A DNA stretch of 7,906 nt from contig CAJVYE010000043.1 of the NCBI GenBank assembly GCA_913009285.1, positions 1 through 7,906 on the forward strand, written 5' to 3'. Below the pieces are notes generated by a model. It did not search any database, was not told the origin of the DNA, and saw only the letters and a list, made by a program, of their open reading frames with translations. Position 1 is the stretch's first letter, and the number at the start of each line of letters is the position of its first letter. The DNA comes from an uncultured Nitrospirota bacterium (GTDB taxonomy: Bacteria > Nitrospinota > Nitrospinia > SZUA-224). A program made the position numbers and the translations under genes. Below, in pieces: positions 1 through 5,951 of the stretch.

Positions 1-1434
1 CTGAACCATCGGCTCAATCACCATAGCAGCTATCTCCTTATGGTGTTCCTTCATGATCCCCTCTAACTGATCGGCACAGGCAAGATTGCAAGAGGGATAG
101 GATTTATCAAGGACACATCTATAGCAGTAAGGTGACTCCCCTTTATAGGAATCGAAGAGGATTGGTTTATATATCTGATGAAAGAGATCTATCCCACCAA
201 CACTCACCGAACCAATGGTATCCCCATGATAGGCATTCTTGAGGGAGATAAATCCCTTTTTCCCTTTATTATCAGATGACCTTTGCTGCCAATACTGAAA
301 CGCCATCTTCAACCCTACCTCTACTGCTGTGGAGCCATTATCCGAATAGAAGACCTTATTCAATCCTTCAGGTGTAATATTTACTAGTCTCTCAGCAAGC
401 CTGATGGCAGGGATATTTGATAGGCCCAGTAGTGTGGAATGAGATATCTTTCTGATCTGTCCTATTATAGCCCTGTCAATCTCCTCCCTCTTATGTCCGT
501 GAACCGTCACCCACAGTGACGACACCCCATCTATATACCTGTTGCCATATATATCCTTGAGGTATGACCCCTTCCCCTCTTCTATGATCAACAAAGATTC
601 CTTTATCCAATCCTTCATCTGTGTGAATGGATGCCAGATATATCTCTTGTCATCCTCCTCAAGTCTCTTTCTGATATCCCCTTTAGTAGTACTACTAAGC
701 AGAATCTCAAGATCGATCTCCTTTTCTATTACGGCCTTAAGGTCTCCCCCTGGATCAAGTGAGGATATATGGGGTAAGGTTCCAAGAATCGGTATCTCTG
801 ACAGTCTCTTTATCTCTTCCGGCCCCATCCTCTCTGCCTCTCCTACCCCTTCCTTATCCGGATTATTAAATACTATTCCGGCTATCTTTATACCGACATA
901 TTGCGCATGCCTGACTGTAAGTAGGGTATGGTTTATGGTCCCCAGGCCGGTTCCGGATACTATGATGATAGGGATATTCAATTCCATGATAAGATCCGAG
1001 ACAAGATAATCATCCCTTATAGGGACAAGTAATCCGCCAACACCCTCCACAATTACTATCTCATGCCTCTTTGCCAACTCCACAAAGCAATCCTTTATCT
1101 TTTTTATATCTATATCTAACCCTTCTATGCGGCTGGCAATGCTAGGTGCAAGGGGTGCCTTCAGGGAGTATGGATTTATAAGATATGCCTCATCCTTAAC
1201 CCCGGCTGCCTCTCTCAGAAATCTGGCATCCCCAGCTAATTCTCCATCTTTGCTAATCTCTCCGCTCTGGACAGGCTTCATCACACCTGTATTGATACCC
1301 CTTCCCTTCAAAGCAGCAGCTAAGCCTGCGGCAACTACTGTCTTCCCTACACCGGTATCTGTCCCTGTTACAAAAAAACCCTTGATACAATTTTCGATTT
1401 TCGATTTTTGATTTTTGATTTTTGATTTCTTCAT
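1..1434 (-). CDS. bioDA: BioD-BioA fusion: dethiobiotin synthetase / DAPA aminotransferase (3' end beyond window)
   Basis: One uninterrupted frame of 478 codons runs from ATG at 1434 off the left edge. Residues 19-250 are a complete BioD, which closes the ureido ring of dethiobiotin using ATP and CO2: P-loop GTDTGVGKT (24-32), KPVQSG (53-58), EGVGGLLVP (130-138) and GTINHTLLT (165-173). Residues from about 255 are the N-terminal half of BioA, the PLP enzyme converting KAPA to DAPA with SAM as amino donor: WHPFTQMKDW (267-276), DNGSTAVE (365-372), YHGDT (402-406) and a Cys cluster CYRC...CNLAC (437-453). The PLP lysine lies outside. No stop and no in-frame ATG, GTG or TTG separates the domains closely enough to start BioA before WHPFTQ, so this is a true fusion with almost no linker. 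The start is chosen for AGAGGAAG (1445-1438) three bases upstream. An in-frame ATG at 1458 lacks such a site. Residues 4-15 are coded by a heptamer array. Family calls are firm; activity is inferred. Confidence 0.95.
   Translation of the reverse strand, partial: MKKSKIKNQKSKIENCIKGFFVTGTDTGVGKTVVAAGLAAALKGRGINTGVMKPVQSGEISKDGELAGDARFLREAAGVKDEAYLINPYSLKAPLAPSIASRIEGLDIDIKKIKDCFVELAKRHEIVIVEGVGGLLVPIRDDYLVSDLIMELNIPIIIVSGTGLGTINHTLLTVRHAQYVGIKIAGIVFNNPDKEGVGEAERMGPEEIKRLSEIPILGTLPHISSLDPGGDLKAVIEKEIDLEILLSSTTKGDIRKRLEEDDKRYIWHPFTQMKDWIKESLLIIEEGKGSYLKDIYGNRYIDGVSSLWVTVHGHKREEIDRAIIGQIRKISHSTLLGLSNIPAIRLAERLVNITPEGLNKVFYSDNGSTAVEVGLKMAFQYWQQRSSDNKGKKGFISLKNAYHGDTIGSVSVGGIDLFHQIYKPILFDSYKGESPYCYRCVLDKSYPSCNLACADQLEGIMKEHHKEIAAMVIEPMVQ
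1394..1428. repeat. Five-copy 7-bp tandem repeat inside the bioDA 5' coding end
   Basis: On the plus strand the units are TCGATTT twice (1394-1407) and then TTGATTT three times (1408-1428). In coding sense this is AAATCAA x3 then AAATCGA x2, starting four bases after the bioDA ATG. Seven is not a multiple of three, so gain or loss of one unit would shift the bioDA frame. No alternative in-frame ATG, GTG or TTG lies between the array and the BioD P-loop, so the array must be translated if BioD is made. Related TTTTCGATTT words recur at 1461-1472 and, inverted, at 1891-1918. Confidence 0.85.
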
Positions 1435-1437
1435 TAT

Positions 1438-1445
1438 CTTCCTCT
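1438..1445 (-). promoter_or_regulatory. Ribosome binding site of bioDA
   Basis: AGAGGAAG on the minus strand ends three bases before the ATG at 1434, which puts the AGAGG core six bases from it. It decides the start in favour of 1434 over the in-frame ATG at 1458, which is preceded by AAAATTGC with no Shine-Dalgarno match. Confidence 0.6.
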
Positions 1446-1484
1446 GAAAATACACCATGCAATTTTCGATTTGTTCATTCCTAT

Positions 1485-1556
1485 GGAGTGACAGCGCTTG
1501 CGCTGTCATTACGTTTTGTCTGCAATCTATCATGACAGCGCAAGCGCTGTCACTCC
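1485..1556. repeat. 25-bp perfect inverted repeat with self-palindromic arms (REP-like)
   Basis: The arms at 1485-1509 and 1532-1556 are exact reverse complements, with a 22-base loop. Each arm also folds on itself: TGACAGCGC-TT-GCGCTGTCA at 1489-1508 and the same with an AA centre at 1533-1552. The DNA can therefore form one long stem or two short hairpins. It is much more GC-rich than its surroundings. This layout resembles paired repetitive extragenic palindromes of the kind mobilised by REP-associated tyrosine transposases, but no transposase is present. It could also act as a transcriptional barrier in the bioDA leader. Confidence 0.85.
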
Positions 1557-1874
1557 GAAATATTTCGACCTGTACAACCAAAAATCAGTTTAGAATACAG
1601 ACACATGCTATTTATGCAACCCTTTCAGGGTAATTCGATTTCTGATTCTTTTTCCCAGGGTGATTACCCTGGGCTATGATATATAACCCTTTCAGGGTAA
1701 GGAATAGAATAGTAAAGCACAAACAAAATTATGCCCTGAAAGGGTTATATATATTAGCCCAGGGTCAGCGAAGCGCCACCCTGGGAGAGAAAAATTAAAT
1801 ATACCCTGAAAGGGTTACATAAAAACAATCTTTATGAATAGTTACAATTTTTGGTTGTACAGGTGAAAAATTTC
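1557..1874. mobile_element. About 318-bp fold-back / MITE-like element with nested hairpins
   Basis: Terminal arms 1568-1585 and 1847-1864 are exact 18-base reverse complements (ACCTGTACAACCAAAAAT). With one bulged base they extend outward to 1557 and 1874. Inside, the word ACCCTTTCAGGGT occurs at 1619-1631 and 1686-1698, and in the opposite orientation at 1733-1745 (one change) and 1803-1815. CCCAGGGT...ACCCTGGG hairpins sit at 1654-1673 and 1758-1785. Arms 1671-1697 and 1734-1760 pair at 25 of 27 positions around a 36-base loop. No open frame of note is inside, so any movement would depend on an enzyme supplied elsewhere. GAAATATTTC (1557-1566) and GAAAAATTTC (1865-1874) flank it and could be read either as imperfect target duplications or as part of the inverted repeat. 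Calling it mobile is inference from structure. Confidence 0.6.
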
Positions 1875-1926
1875 CTCTCTTTCTTTTTTTAAATCGAAAA
1901 TCGACATTCGAAAATCGTAAATATCA

Positions 1927-2763
1927 TCATACCTTCTTCCCATTGACAAAAAATACTTCATATGTAGCCGGGATACCATTTTCTGTCTTATACCTACCTT
2001 CATATATCTTAATCATCTGATCCATAATCATACGCTTTTTGATACCCCTTTCTCTATCATCAACAGAGGCATTCTGTGCACCGATGGATTTCAGGATACG
2101 AAGGAGCGTCACAACATCCTGATAGAAGCGTTTTTCACTCTTCGATGAGACAACCATATCACCAAAGCCGATCCCTTTCAGCATCTCTTCTATATCATCA
2201 ATATTTACAAACTCATGCAGGGGTTTTGCTCCATTATCATCCCCGGCCTCCTCCCAGGACGAAAGATAGGAATCCCTTAGCTCCTTGAGGGTTCCTTGTC
2301 CAAGCATAGTAAAGAAAAACCATCCTCCTCTCTTAAGAACCCTCCTTACCTCAAAAAATGCGGATCTTAGGTCAGGCACCCATTGATAGGTAAGACTGGA
2401 TACAACTAGATCGAAGTAATCAGATGGATATGGGAGAAATTCGGCATCGGCTGTCAGGATGTAGAGATTAGGTAATTCCTTACTTCCTTTTGTGGCGAAT
2501 CTTTCGAATTTCCTCGATGCATAGACAGACATGCCATGGGCTATGTCACAGGCGTAGATATCTGTAGAGATATATCTCTCTACCAAAGCAAGGGCCACAT
2601 TGCCTGTACCTGTCCCGATATCGAGGATCCTCGCCGGTATATCTATATTCTGAGATACCAGGGAAGACAGGGACTCAGCTACATCTCTCTGAAGTGTATC
2701 ATACCTGTCATAGGTCGTGGCCGCTCTTGAAAAGGATCTTTTAACCTTTGACTTATCTATCAC
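1927..2763 (-). CDS. bioC: Malonyl-ACP O-methyltransferase BioC
   Basis: This SAM-dependent methyltransferase of 278 residues methylates the free carboxyl of malonyl-ACP, disguising it so that fatty-acid synthase can extend it to pimeloyl-ACP methyl ester. The N-terminus (KVKRSFSRAATTYDRY, 6-21) has the BioC family pattern. Motif I is LDIGTGTGN (47-55), the acidic residue after strand 2 is in ACDIAHGM (71-78), and TADAEFLPYPSDYFDLVVSS (104-123) leads to YQWVPDL (126-132) and RRVLKRGGWFFFTMLGQGTL (140-159). The C-terminal DVVTLLRILKSIGAQN (216-231) and GIPATYEVFF (263-272) are also BioC-like. E. coli BioC is slightly shorter, about 250 residues. The start is GTG at 2763: an in-frame TGA lies nine bases upstream and no better start follows before the conserved N-terminus. 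It lies 47 bases after bioH. Specific for BioC over other class I methyltransferases because of the N- and C-terminal matches and the neighbours. Confidence 0.92.
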   Translation of the reverse strand: MIDKSKVKRSFSRAATTYDRYDTLQRDVAESLSSLVSQNIDIPARILDIGTGTGNVALALVERYISTDIYACDIAHGMSVYASRKFERFATKGSKELPNLYILTADAEFLPYPSDYFDLVVSSLTYQWVPDLRSAFFEVRRVLKRGGWFFFTMLGQGTLKELRDSYLSSWEEAGDDNGAKPLHEFVNIDDIEEMLKGIGFGDMVVSSKSEKRFYQDVVTLLRILKSIGAQNASVDDRERGIKKRMIMDQMIKIYEGRYKTENGIPATYEVFFVNGKKV

Positions 2764-2766
2764 CTG

Positions 2767-2774
2767 CCCCCCTC
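2767..2774 (-). promoter_or_regulatory. bioC ribosome binding site supplied by a dispersed repeat
   Basis: GAGGGGGG (2774-2767, minus strand) lies three bases before the GTG start of bioC, placing the GAGG core seven bases away. These bases are the end of the 41-base repeat copy at 2768-2808, so the repeat itself appears to provide the Shine-Dalgarno sequence. The in-frame TGA just upstream excludes an earlier start. Confidence 0.55.
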
Positions 2775-2808
2775 ACCCTAACCCTCTCCCCGAGGGGGAG
2801 AGGGGACT
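2768..2808 (+). repeat. GC-rich palindromic dispersed repeat, copy 1
   Basis: This 41-base core is identical to the reverse complement of 5893-5933. It contains a strong hairpin, CCCTCTCCCC-GAG-GGGGAGAGGG, with a ten-base stem and three-base loop. Weaker similarity (GGAGTTAATT) continues past 2808 into the last codons of bioH, suggesting that the repeat overlaps the bioH 3' end. The copy fills the bioH-bioC gap. There is no run of T after the stem, so read-through rather than termination is expected. A hairpin here could stabilise or process the operon mRNA. Confidence 0.88.
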
Positions 2809-2810
2809 GA

Positions 2811-3647
2811 CTAATTAACTCCTTCCCCCTTTTGAGACTGTTCCATGAATCTTCTTATGCATTTATTAAATACCCCGGGTTGGGTAAGGAATGGTGCATG
2901 ACCTATGCCATTAAAGATTATCTTCTTTGCGCCGGGAATATTCCTTGCCATATACCCTGCTGCTCCTGGGGGACATATCTTATCAATACTACCATGGAGA
3001 ATTAAGGTAGGGAGATTTATCTTAGCGAGACTATCTCTTATATCCTCCTTTGCTATGGCCTTTAAGGTACTGATAGAGACATAATCTGGTGGAGGAAATC
3101 TCTCATCAAATAAAAGATCCCATATCTCTTTGGATATCTCCTCATTAATATCCTCCCCGGAGATAAAGAGCCTACTGCAAAAATCCCTGATGTAATTATC
3201 ATAATCCCTTCTCAGGTTTTGCTCTAGCCGTGTTACGGTCTCTATCGGTTGTCCATGACGGTAAGCCTTATCTGCCACAAATTTTGGGGTTCCTCCCACA
3301 AAGACAAGGGCACTGATCTGCTCAGGATATCTTAAAAAAAATCTGACAAGGATAAAGGAGGCCATGGACCAGCCAACAATTGTCAGGTCATTAAGGGCCA
3401 GTGTATTTACAACATGATTCAGGTCTTCTACAAATATATCAAAATTATACTCACCTCTGGGTTTATCAGACTGCCCATGCCCTCTCAAGTCCAGGGTGAT
3501 CACCTTGAACTGTCTTGAAAGATCCTCTTTCTGGTATCTCCATACACTGCTGCTCATGGACCAACCATGGAGAAAGAGGATAGGTCTCCCTTCACCCTCC
3601 ATTTCATAGTAGATATTGATACCATCTCTGCATCTTATTTTTGGCAT
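2811..3647 (-). CDS. bioH: Pimeloyl-ACP methyl ester carboxylesterase BioH (alpha/beta hydrolase)
   Basis: A cytoplasmic alpha/beta hydrolase of 278 residues. In the BioC-BioH route it cleaves the methyl ester of pimeloyl-ACP methyl ester, ending chain extension and delivering pimeloyl-ACP to BioF. The oxyanion region is FLHGWSMS (25-32). The nucleophile elbow is VGWSMAS with Ser94, the acid is Asp222 in HGSIDKICPP (218-227), and the base is His250 in GIGHAPFLTQP (247-257). The elbow and the GHAPFLTQP block resemble BioH more than generic hydrolases. The last elbow residue is Ala96 where Gly is usual. The start at 3647 gives a normal hydrolase N-terminus but has no good ribosome site next to it. 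It begins 19 bases after the dehydrogenase stop, so coupling is likely. The neighbouring bioC is strong support. A different esterase substrate is possible if another BioH-type enzyme exists elsewhere in the genome. Confidence 0.85.
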   Translation of the reverse strand: MPKIRCRDGINIYYEMEGEGRPILFLHGWSMSSSVWRYQKEDLSRQFKVITLDLRGHGQSDKPRGEYNFDIFVEDLNHVVNTLALNDLTIVGWSMASFILVRFFLRYPEQISALVFVGGTPKFVADKAYRHGQPIETVTRLEQNLRRDYDNYIRDFCSRLFISGEDINEEISKEIWDLLFDERFPPPDYVSISTLKAIAKEDIRDSLAKINLPTLILHGSIDKICPPGAAGYMARNIPGAKKIIFNGIGHAPFLTQPGVFNKCIRRFMEQSQKGEGVN

Positions 3648-3666
3648 AAGCGGGTTGCGGGTTGAA

Positions 3667-4746
3667 CTACTCTCCCTTATAAATCTTCTTGATATCCCTT
3701 ATATGATTTATCCTCTCCTCAGCCATCCTGTCGGCTGCTATATGGGTAGGGATATCATCCCGTTTTGAGATGGTAATGAGCCGGGCCACTGCATCATATA
3801 TCTTTGAGGCCTTATGGAGGACGCGTTCCCTGTTATAGCCTTCTGTGTACTCCAGTTCATCAGCGACATTTATCAGCCCACCGGCATTTATCACGTAATC
3901 AGGGGCATAAAGGATACCCTTCTTACAGAGGGTCTCGCCATGTCTCTCTTCTTTCAGTTGATTATTTGCAGCCCCTGCTATTATCTTACACCTGAGCTCC
4001 GGGATGGTATCATCATTGATAATAGCACCCAATGCGCAGGGAGAAAATATATCACACTCCTGGGTATGTATCTCTTCAGGTTTAACAGCGATTGCCCCAA
4101 ACTCATTTATCACCCTGCCGACAGCAGCATCGTTTATATCTGCAACAATCAGTTTCCCCTTATCCTTATATATAAGCTCTGCAAGGTGGTATCCTACATG
4201 ACCCACACCCTGAATCGCTACAGTCTTACCAGCTATAGAACCATCATTATATATCTCTTCAAGGCATGCCTTTATCCCCTTGTATACGCCGTATGCGGTG
4301 ACCAGCGAAGGATCCCCGCTCCCCCCCTGTGAGGTTGATATCCCGGTAACGTATCTTGTCTCCAGGCGTATTATCTCCATATCCTCTACAGATGTCCCGA
4401 CATCCTCTGCAGTGATGTACCTCCCACCTAAAGACTCTATATATCTCCCTAATGCCCTGAACAGAGATTCTGTCTTGTCCCTGGCAGAATCACCTATTAT
4501 CACAGCCTTTCCACCCCCAAAATTTAGACCACTGACCGCTGCCTTATATGTCATGGCCCGTGCAAGCCTGAGGGCATCCTCGATAGCCTCCCCATCAGAG
4601 TTGTATGTCCACATACGGCACCCGCCAAGGGCAGGACCAAGGGTCGTATCATGAATCGCTATGACTGCCTTCAACCCTGCGATCTTGCTATTACATAGAA
4701 TGAGCTGTTCATGTTGATATTTATCTAATCTTTTAAAAATCTCCAT
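3667..4746 (-). CDS. Leucine dehydrogenase family (Glu/Leu/Phe/Val dehydrogenase)
   Basis: An NAD-dependent amino acid dehydrogenase of 359 residues, close in length and sequence to Bacillus-type leucine dehydrogenase (gene bcd). It would oxidatively deaminate leucine, valine or isoleucine to 2-oxo acids, or run in reverse. The N-terminal domain has [16 protein letters not shown] (31-46), then Lys68 and the catalytic Lys80 in LNFGGGK, and [10 protein letters not shown] (109-118). The Rossmann motif is GVGHVG (180-185), and Asp203 in VADIN favours NAD over NADP. C-terminal blocks are [14 protein letters not shown] (231-244), AGAANNQL (257-264) and [10 protein letters not shown] (281-290). The ATG overlaps the end of meaB by 14 bases and has AAGGGG eight bases upstream inside meaB, so translation is probably coupled. 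Leucine is favoured over phenylalanine or valine by overall similarity recalled from Geobacillus enzymes, but exact substrate choice is inference. Confidence 0.9.
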   Translation of the reverse strand: MEIFKRLDKYQHEQLILCNSKIAGLKAVIAIHDTTLGPALGGCRMWTYNSDGEAIEDALRLARAMTYKAAVSGLNFGGGKAVIIGDSARDKTESLFRALGRYIESLGGRYITAEDVGTSVEDMEIIRLETRYVTGISTSQGGSGDPSLVTAYGVYKGIKACLEEIYNDGSIAGKTVAIQGVGHVGYHLAELIYKDKGKLIVADINDAAVGRVINEFGAIAVKPEEIHTQECDIFSPCALGAIINDDTIPELRCKIIAGAANNQLKEERHGETLCKKGILYAPDYVINAGGLINVADELEYTEGYNRERVLHKASKIYDAVARLITISKRDDIPTHIAADRMAEERINHIRDIKKIYKGE

Positions 4747-5695
4747 CTTTTTTACCCCTTTTCCTCAATCCAGCTATTACTTCTCTCACAGCCCTGTATG
4801 GATCCCTTTTCCTCTCTGCTATTTCATCAACTATCCGGGTGAGTGTTTTTCTTTTAATCATATCATTGAGGACAAAATCCAGAAGGCCCTCCCTGAGGAG
4901 ACAGACAAACTCTGCCTCACTCCTCTTCTTCTTGACAACACCTATACCTCCGGATCCCTCCAGATAGGATCTGTGAAGTCTAATACCCTCTATCAACTCC
5001 TGAATCCCTATACCCTTACAGGCCTCTGTCTTAAAGAGTGATGGACTCCATCCATTTTTGTTGCCACCCCCTGCTAATACATTTCTCAAATCCTGAAAGA
5101 CCCTGTCTGCTCCATCCTTATCCCCTTTATTCAGTACATAGATATCTCCTATCTCCATAATACCGGCCTTGATCATCTGGAGGTCATCACCCATATCAGG
5201 GGTGATGACAATTATAGAGGTATGGGCAACCTTAACAATATCTACCTCGGCCTGACCAACACCAACTGTCTCAACAAGGATTATATCTTTTCCAAGGGCA
5301 TCTATTATATTTACTGCCTCAATAGTTGCCTTTGCTAACCCACCAGGATTACCCCTTGCCGCCATGCTCCGTATAAATACCCCTTCATCCTCCCCATGAC
5401 TGATCATCCTTATCCTGTCACCTAAGATTGCCCCACCACTTAAGGGGCTTGATGGATCGACAGCTATAACTCCGATCCCTTTCTTTTCCTTCCGAAGATA
5501 TTCTATTATTCCATCAATAAGGGTACTCTTCCCGGTACCAGGAGGACCTGTCACTCCTATGATATAGGCATTACCTGTATGCGGATATAGCTCCTCTAAC
5601 ACCTTTACTGCTGCGGGGTCATCATCTTCAACCATAGAGATCAACCTGGCAGCAGATATAGCATTTCCCTTTAAGATTTCTGCAGTTAGACCCAT
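4733..5695 (-). CDS. meaB: MeaB/ArgK-type P-loop GTPase, methylmalonyl-CoA mutase chaperone
   Basis: A G3E-family GTPase of 320 residues, the usual MeaB length. MeaB proteins gate delivery of adenosylcobalamin to B12-dependent acyl-CoA mutases, usually methylmalonyl-CoA mutase, and protect them from inactivation. Walker A is GPPGTGKST (50-58). The switch region is [20 protein letters not shown] (78-97), followed by [13 protein letters not shown] (109-121), [12 protein letters not shown] (142-153) and the base-recognition motif NKGD (189-192). A Lys/Arg-rich C-terminal tail matches the dimerisation arm of the family. The start at 5695 has AAGGCGG seven bases upstream. It heads the run of five genes after a 256-base gap. 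The mutase subunits are not in the window, which is common but leaves the partner unknown. Assignment to the family is firm. The partner could be another B12 mutase such as isobutyryl- or ethylmalonyl-CoA mutase. Confidence 0.93.
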   Translation of the reverse strand: MGLTAEILKGNAISAARLISMVEDDDPAAVKVLEELYPHTGNAYIIGVTGPPGTGKSTLIDGIIEYLRKEKKGIGVIAVDPSSPLSGGAILGDRIRMISHGEDEGVFIRSMAARGNPGGLAKATIEAVNIIDALGKDIILVETVGVGQAEVDIVKVAHTSIIVITPDMGDDLQMIKAGIMEIGDIYVLNKGDKDGADRVFQDLRNVLAGGGNKNGWSPSLFKTEACKGIGIQELIEGIRLHRSYLEGSGGIGVVKKKRSEAEFVCLLREGLLDFVLNDMIKRKTLTRIVDEIAERKRDPYRAVREVIAGLRKRGKKDGDF

Positions 5696-5726
5696 AAACT
5701 TACCGCCTTCAGCCGGACTATTTTAA

Positions 5727-5818
5727 TTGTCTGAAAATCTATAACGAAATTAGTGTAATATATTTCTATGGGGATTGTAAAGAGGGAGATTTTAATCCGC
5801 ACTCAACTTTTCAGACAA
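5727..5818. repeat. 11-bp inverted repeat upstream of meaB
   Basis: TTGTCTGAAAA at 5727-5737 is the exact reverse complement of TTTTCAGACAA at 5808-5818, with 70 bases between. The pair brackets the weak promoter candidate for meaB. It could be a pair of operator half-sites or a loop-closing stem in the leader. An 11-base match in AT-rich DNA may also be chance. Confidence 0.4.
5755..5781 (-). promoter_or_regulatory. Weak sigma-70-like promoter candidate for the meaB run
   Basis: On the minus strand TTTACA (5781-5776) is followed after 15 bases by TATTAC (5760-5755), about 60 bases before the meaB ATG. The spacing is shorter than the usual 16-18 and neither box is perfect. It is the best match I see in the only sizeable gap upstream of meaB. 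Confidence 0.3.
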
Positions 5819-5892
5819 ATTTTCATTTGACCGGGCAGGGGAGGGGAAAAAAGAGAAAGGGAGAGGGAGTTAATTGGTGAAATCAATTAGCT

Positions 5893-5933
5893 AGTCCCCT
5901 CTCCCCCTCGGGGAGAGGGTTAGGGTGAGGGGG
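5893..5933 (-). repeat. GC-rich palindromic dispersed repeat, copy 2
   Basis: This copy is identical to 2768-2808 over 41 bases but in the opposite orientation on the plus strand. It carries the same ten-base stem hairpin and lies 18 bases after the stop of the cysteine-cluster gene. Similarity to copy 1 continues past the core through GGAGTTAATT (5866-5875), broken by a short insertion that forms a TAATTG/CAATTA hairpin (5871-5889). As there is no T-run, termination for the upstream gene pair is only possible, not shown. The rest of the gap to 5951, including a purine-rich stretch at 5837-5870, shows nothing else. Confidence 0.88.
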
Positions 5934-5951
5934 TATTTTCAGGTAAAAAGC

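Larger units (their letters stand above)
1435..1926. other. Gene-free island of nested inverted repeats between bioC and bioDA
   Basis: No convincing coding sequence lies in these 492 bases. The stretch is built from inverted repeats at three levels. A 14-base arm at 1394-1407, inside bioDA, is the reverse complement of 1891-1904. Inside that is a 25-base perfect inverted repeat at 1485-1509/1532-1556. Next to it is a fold-back element at 1557-1874. The remainder is AT-rich with a poly-T run at 1884-1890. A weak promoter-like pair for bioDA, TTGCAT (1619-1614) and TATTCT (1597-1592) on the minus strand with 16-base spacing, falls inside the fold-back element. I do not trust it enough to list separately. 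bioDA is either read through from bioC across this structure or has an unseen promoter. Confidence 0.75.

Noticed and set aside
640..720. Possible assembly frameshift joining separate bioD and bioA
   Set aside because: Both domains are in the same frame with no damaged motif on either side, the junction reads as normal BioD C-terminus into normal BioA N-terminus, and no cryptic start for BioA is present.
542..1009. Plus-strand open frame of 155 codons
   Set aside because: It is antisense to the BioD-BioA coding sequence, with a Ser/Ile-rich composition typical of a shadow frame.
1253..1462. Minus-strand open frame of 69 codons overlapping the bioDA start
   Set aside because: It is a shifted frame through the heptamer array and BioD P-loop; its Cys/Arg-rich translation is meaningless while the other frame gives clear BioD motifs.
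1600..1830. CRISPR array from the repeated ACCCTTTCAGGGT words
   Set aside because: Only four short copies in mixed orientation with unequal spacing, and they are parts of pairing stems; no direct repeat-spacer pattern and no cas genes.
1568..1864. BirA-type biotin operator (TTGTACAACC / GGTTGTACA words)
   Set aside because: BirA half-sites are separated by about 14-16 bases and read like TTGTAAACC/GGTTTACAA. These arms are 261 bases apart and extend as exact 18-mers, which fits element termini better.
3814..4332. Plus-strand open frame of 172 codons
   Set aside because: It lies entirely opposite the well-supported leucine dehydrogenase gene, has no recognisable domain and no ribosome site that stands out; an antisense shadow.
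5893..5933. Rho-independent terminator for the SNF2/Cys-cluster pair
   Set aside because: The stem is strong but no T-run follows it, and the same sequence sits within the bioH-bioC gap where termination would block bioC. Kept as a repeat only.
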